Source of the DNA: Candidatus Aenigmatarchaeota archaeon
Lineage (GTDB): Archaea; Aenigmatarchaeota; Aenigmatarchaeia; Aenigmatarchaeales; Aenigmatarchaeaceae
Direction: 5' to 3'
Length of the DNA stretch: 7,980 nt
Assembly (NCBI GenBank): GCA_017608545.1
Contig: JAFCFQ010000012.1
Location: 1-7,980 of the forward strand
Position 1 is the stretch's first letter. Each line of letters begins with the position of its first letter. Below are positions 5,751 through 7,980 of the stretch, piece by piece. The notes under the pieces are model-generated. The model did not search any database and was not told where the DNA came from. It saw nothing but the letters and a program-made list of their open reading frames with translations. A program made the translations under genes and the position numbers.

Positions 5751-7067
5751 ATGGATTATTTAGAAGGTATTTCTCACGTTGAAATGCAATTTGTAAATAT
5801 TCTTGGAAGAGTGAAAGCAATTGAAATAAGTCCTCAAAGATATAAAAAAGCTATTGAAAGGGGAAAAGTATTTGATGGCTCTTCTGTTGATTTGAGTCCT
5901 ATAGAAAATAGTGATTTAACACTAATACCAATAACTGAAACTTTTTTTAGGCTTCCATGGAATAAAAGAGCGGCAAGAGTGTTATGTGATATTTATACAG
6001 CTGATGGAAAATTAAGAGAATATGAATTAAGTCCTAGATACATATTGAAAAAACAAGTTGAAAAATGCGAAAAAAGAGGTTTTAAGCCATACATGGCAGT
6101 TGAAAATGAATTCTTTATATTAAAAGAAGGTTCTAATGGTTTAGAGCCAATCGATAAAGCTGGTTATTGTGATGTAACTCCTAAAGATAAAACTAAAAAA
6201 TATAGACAAGAACTATTTGAAGCATTACCTTCTATAAAAATAGAGCCTATTGTGGAGCCTGAATATACACACCATGAAGTAGCACCAGGAGAAGGAGAAA
6301 TTACTTTAAAATATGATAAAGCTTTAGAAATGGCAGATAAAATAATTACTTTTAGATACTTTAGTCAAAATTATTTAGATTATTTTCATGGATTAACATT
6401 AACTTTGATGCCAAAATTTAGAGAAGGAATTAATGGTAACGGTCTCCATCATCACGTCAGTTTGTTTAATATTAAAAATAATGAAAATACATTTTATGAT
6501 GAAAAAGATACTCTCTATTTGTCAGATACTGCAAGATTTTTCATAGGTGGTATACTAGATAAATTTAAACCATTAACTGGAATAGCTACTCCTAGCATAA
6601 ATTCTAGAAAAAGGCTTGTTCCTGGTTATGAAGCTCCTATAAATAGAGCTTGGGGCCCTAAAAATAGGTCTGCATTAATTAGAATCCCATCATTTCAAAC
6701 CCAAAAAGAAGCTAGAATAGAATTCAGAATGCCAGACTCAACTAGTAATCCTTATCTTTTAGAAGCTTATTTGATTGCAGCTGGCTTGAGAGGAATAGAA
6801 AAGAAAATAGATCCAGAAGAGTTTTATACAGAAGAAAATACTTATAAACTTGAAAATCAAGAAAAATTTGAAACCGTACCTAGAACGCCTGAAGAAGTCA
6901 TAGAAGAACTTAAAAAAGATGAATTAGCAAAAGAAATTTTCGGAAAAATTAAAGAAAAATATGTTAATTTATTAGAAAAAGAATGGAAAGAATACAAAGA
7001 AATACATAAAGTTTGGAATCCTGAAAAAGTAACAAAATGGGAAATAGAAAAATATTTAATTTTGTGA
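5751..7067 (+). CDS. glnA: Glutamine synthetase, type I-alpha
   Basis: A 438-residue cytoplasmic enzyme that makes glutamine from glutamate, ammonia and ATP; the family forms dodecamers. The N-terminal beta-grasp domain ends with FDGSS (41-45). By alignment to Salmonella GS, the active-site residues are present: metal-binding E118 and E120, E176 (HHEVAPG), E183, H233 (NGNGLHHHVSL) and E324 (ARIEFR); glutamate/ATP-site N228, R288, E294 (KRLVPGYEAP), R306, R311 and R326. The adenylylation-site tyrosine segment of GSI-beta enzymes is absent, so this is the I-alpha form, not controlled by adenylylation. The C-terminus VTKWEIEKYL is typical, with a small WNPEK insertion before it. It has no SD and probably a leaderless mRNA. 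The divergent lrp gene and palindrome suggest nitrogen or amino-acid control. Gamma-glutamyl ligase relatives are possible but fit less well. Confidence 0.94.
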   Translation: MDYLEGISHVEMQFVNILGRVKAIEISPQRYKKAIERGKVFDGSSVDLSPIENSDLTLIPITETFFRLPWNKRAARVLCDIYTADGKLREYELSPRYILKKQVEKCEKRGFKPYMAVENEFFILKEGSNGLEPIDKAGYCDVTPKDKTKKYRQELFEALPSIKIEPIVEPEYTHHEVAPGEGEITLKYDKALEMADKIITFRYFSQNYLDYFHGLTLTLMPKFREGINGNGLHHHVSLFNIKNNENTFYDEKDTLYLSDTARFFIGGILDKFKPLTGIATPSINSRKRLVPGYEAPINRAWGPKNRSALIRIPSFQTQKEARIEFRMPDSTSNPYLLEAYLIAAGLRGIEKKIDPEEFYTEENTYKLENQEKFETVPRTPEEVIEELKKDELAKEIFGKIKEKYVNLLEKEWKEYKEIHKVWNPEKVTKWEIEKYLIL

Positions 7068-7838
7068 TTATCTTAACCAAAAAGTTAATCTTTCAAACCA
7101 ACTCTTTTTCTTTTTTTTCTTTTCTTTAAAAGGTTCACCCAATATCTTGGCTGCTAGTTTTTTAAACGCTGTAGATGCTCTGCTATTTGGTTTATGATGA
7201 ATAACTGGTTTCCTTTTTTTAATTGATTTAGGAACTGAGGAATCTTCTGGAACAATAGTTAAAATCGGGACGTTAAGCATTGATTTAATTTCAGAAATAG
7301 ACAACTCATGTTTTTTACCTTTAACTCTATTTATAACAACTCCTGAAACTTTTGTTCCACTCTCTTCTGCTAATTTTATTGTTCTTAAAGCATCTGTAAC
7401 AGAAGGTAAATCAGGATTTGTTACAACTATTATTTCATCAGCTATTTTCATGGCAGTTAATGCTTCTCTTCCTAAACCTGCAGCAGAATCAATTAGTATC
7501 ACATCAGCTCTTCCTAAAAGATTTAATAAAGCACCTTCTAATTTTTCTATTTTTATATCTTTTACAGCATCAGCTGACAAAGAAGCAGGAATAATTTTCA
7601 TTCCGCTTGAATGTTCGTAAATTGCAGCTTCTATAGGAGTTTTTCTTTTTAAGACATCATGCAAAGTTATAGGATAAAAAGGAATTCCAAGATGTAAACT
7701 TAAATTTGGAGTAGTGATGTTTCCGTCGATTACAATAACATTTTTACCCCTTTTTACTAAAGCTGCTCCTAAATTTGAAACTGTTGTTGTTTTTCCAACA
7801 CCACCTTTTCCAGATATAACTGAAATTATCTTTGCCAT
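7068..7838 (-). CDS. minD: MinD-type P-loop ATPase with membrane-targeting tail
   Basis: A 256-residue MinD/ParA-superfamily ATPase. The deviant Walker A motif GKGGVGKTT (10-18) carries the signature lysine K11 and catalytic K16. The Walker A' region reads IDGNITTPN (37-45), so D38 is kept but the second aspartate of E. coli MinD (D40) is asparagine. Switch II is DSAAG (117-121), TNPDLPSVTDA (140-150) is typical, and NRV (170-172) is a base-contact region. The tail is a lysine run (238-245) followed by SWFERLTFWLR, a basic amphipathic helix like the MinD membrane-targeting sequence. Family members cycle on and off the membrane on ATP binding and position cell-division, archaellum or chemosensory structures; the target here is unknown, and no MinC or MinE is visible. 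The ATG follows a weak TATA-like TTTTTATT (7862-7869) by about 27 bp. It abuts glnA tail to tail with no gap. Confidence 0.93.
   Translation of the reverse strand: MAKIISVISGKGGVGKTTTVSNLGAALVKRGKNVIVIDGNITTPNLSLHLGIPFYPITLHDVLKRKTPIEAAIYEHSSGMKIIPASLSADAVKDIKIEKLEGALLNLLGRADVILIDSAAGLGREALTAMKIADEIIVVTNPDLPSVTDALRTIKLAEESGTKVSGVVINRVKGKKHELSISEIKSMLNVPILTIVPEDSSVPKSIKKRKPVIHHKPNSRASTAFKKLAAKILGEPFKEKKKKKKSWFERLTFWLR
7104..7127 (+). terminator. T-rich tract after glnA, inside minD
   Basis: T runs of 5, 8, 4 and 3 separated by single C residues lie about 37-60 bases after the glnA stop. Such tracts end archaeal transcription. The same bases encode the polylysine stretch near the end of MinD on the other strand, so the T-richness may reflect only that coding constraint. 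Confidence 0.45.
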
Positions 7839-7860
7839 ATGAAAATAATTCGTTTGGCAA

Positions 7861-7879
7861 GAATAAAAAGTTATTTAAA
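7861..7879 (-). promoter_or_regulatory. Candidate minD promoter
   Basis: On the minus strand, TTTTTATT (7869-7862) is centred about 27 bp before the minD ATG at 7838, fitting a leaderless start. A second AT-rich box, TTTAAATAA (7879-7871), would give a leader of about 10 nt. No SD precedes minD. The 58-bp gap to the upstream gene could also allow co-transcription with it. Confidence 0.35.
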
Positions 7880-7896
7880 ATTTTAATTTAGAATTT

Positions 7897-7980
7897 TTAA
7901 ACATCAGTTATTTCAAATCCGATAAGCTCATATCCAAGCTCTTTTGCTTTTCTTGCAAATTCCTCTTTTTCCCTCAAATA
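7897..7980 (-). CDS. C-terminal fragment of an unidentified protein
   Basis: The last 27 codons of a minus-strand gene enter from the right edge and end at a TAA (7899-7897). They encode a charged helix-like stretch rich in Lys, Glu and Ala (LREKEEFARKAKELG) followed by YELIGFEITDV. Codon use resembles the neighbours and the reading frame has no interruptions, which supports real coding. The fragment is too short to assign a family, and I do not recognise it. It lies 58 bp upstream of minD on the same strand and may share its transcript. Confidence 0.55.
   Translation of the reverse strand, partial: YLREKEEFARKAKELGYELIGFEITDV

Noticed and set aside
1..7980. CRISPR array, insertion sequence, integrase site or defence genes.
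   Set aside because: No direct repeat series, transposase or integrase motif was seen, and every confidently identified gene has a core cellular or regulatory role with similar base composition.

Overview
The window is a dense, strongly AT-rich stretch of an archaeal chromosome carrying housekeeping genes. The archaeal assignment rests on an Orc1/Cdc6-type AAA+ protein, TrpRS and two-subunit PheRS of the archaeal/eukaryotic kind, an archaeal-style MinD, an Lrp/AsnC regulator, TATA-like boxes about 25-29 bp upstream of several start codons (suggesting leaderless mRNAs), and a GGTGA Shine-Dalgarno on one internal gene. The shortened replication protein, AT bias and near-zero gene spacing would suit a small-genome lineage such as DPANN, but that is a guess. 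TGA is used as an ordinary stop.

Layout: (1) 1-95, minus: 5' end of a class II glycyl-tRNA synthetase running off the left edge. (2) 148-960, plus: Orc1/Cdc6-like AAA+ ATPase without the C-terminal winged-helix domain, divergent from glyS over a 52-bp gap. (3) 961-1159: non-coding or leader region with a T-rich tract, a good TATA box, tiny ORFs and a strong SD. (4) 1160-5183, plus: tight trpS-pheS-pheT operon (Trp and Phe synthetases). (5) 5180-5696, minus: Lrp/AsnC regulator split by a one-base frameshift, overlapping the end of pheT by 4 bp. (6) 5751-7067, plus: type I-alpha glutamine synthetase, divergent from lrp. (7) 7068-7838, minus: MinD ATPase abutting glnA tail to tail. (8) 7897-7980, minus: C-terminal end of an unidentified gene.

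Functionally the window joins translation (Gly, Trp and Phe charging), nitrogen assimilation (glnA with a neighbouring Lrp regulator), replication-type and MinD-type ATPases. No mobile element, CRISPR array, tRNA or rRNA was seen, and I found no clearly new multi-gene system. The most interesting signals are smaller. The lrp gene is frameshifted, with its RAM domain intact but out of frame. An 11-bp-arm inverted repeat lies over the lrp start. Two divergent gene pairs share nearly the same geometry, with one TATA box at the midpoint. TrpRS has four cysteines spaced almost as in the Fe-S cluster TrpRS of Thermotoga. The trpS leader holds a mini-ORF with one Trp and one Phe codon. PheS has a basic aromatic linker resembling the MinD membrane-targeting tail.
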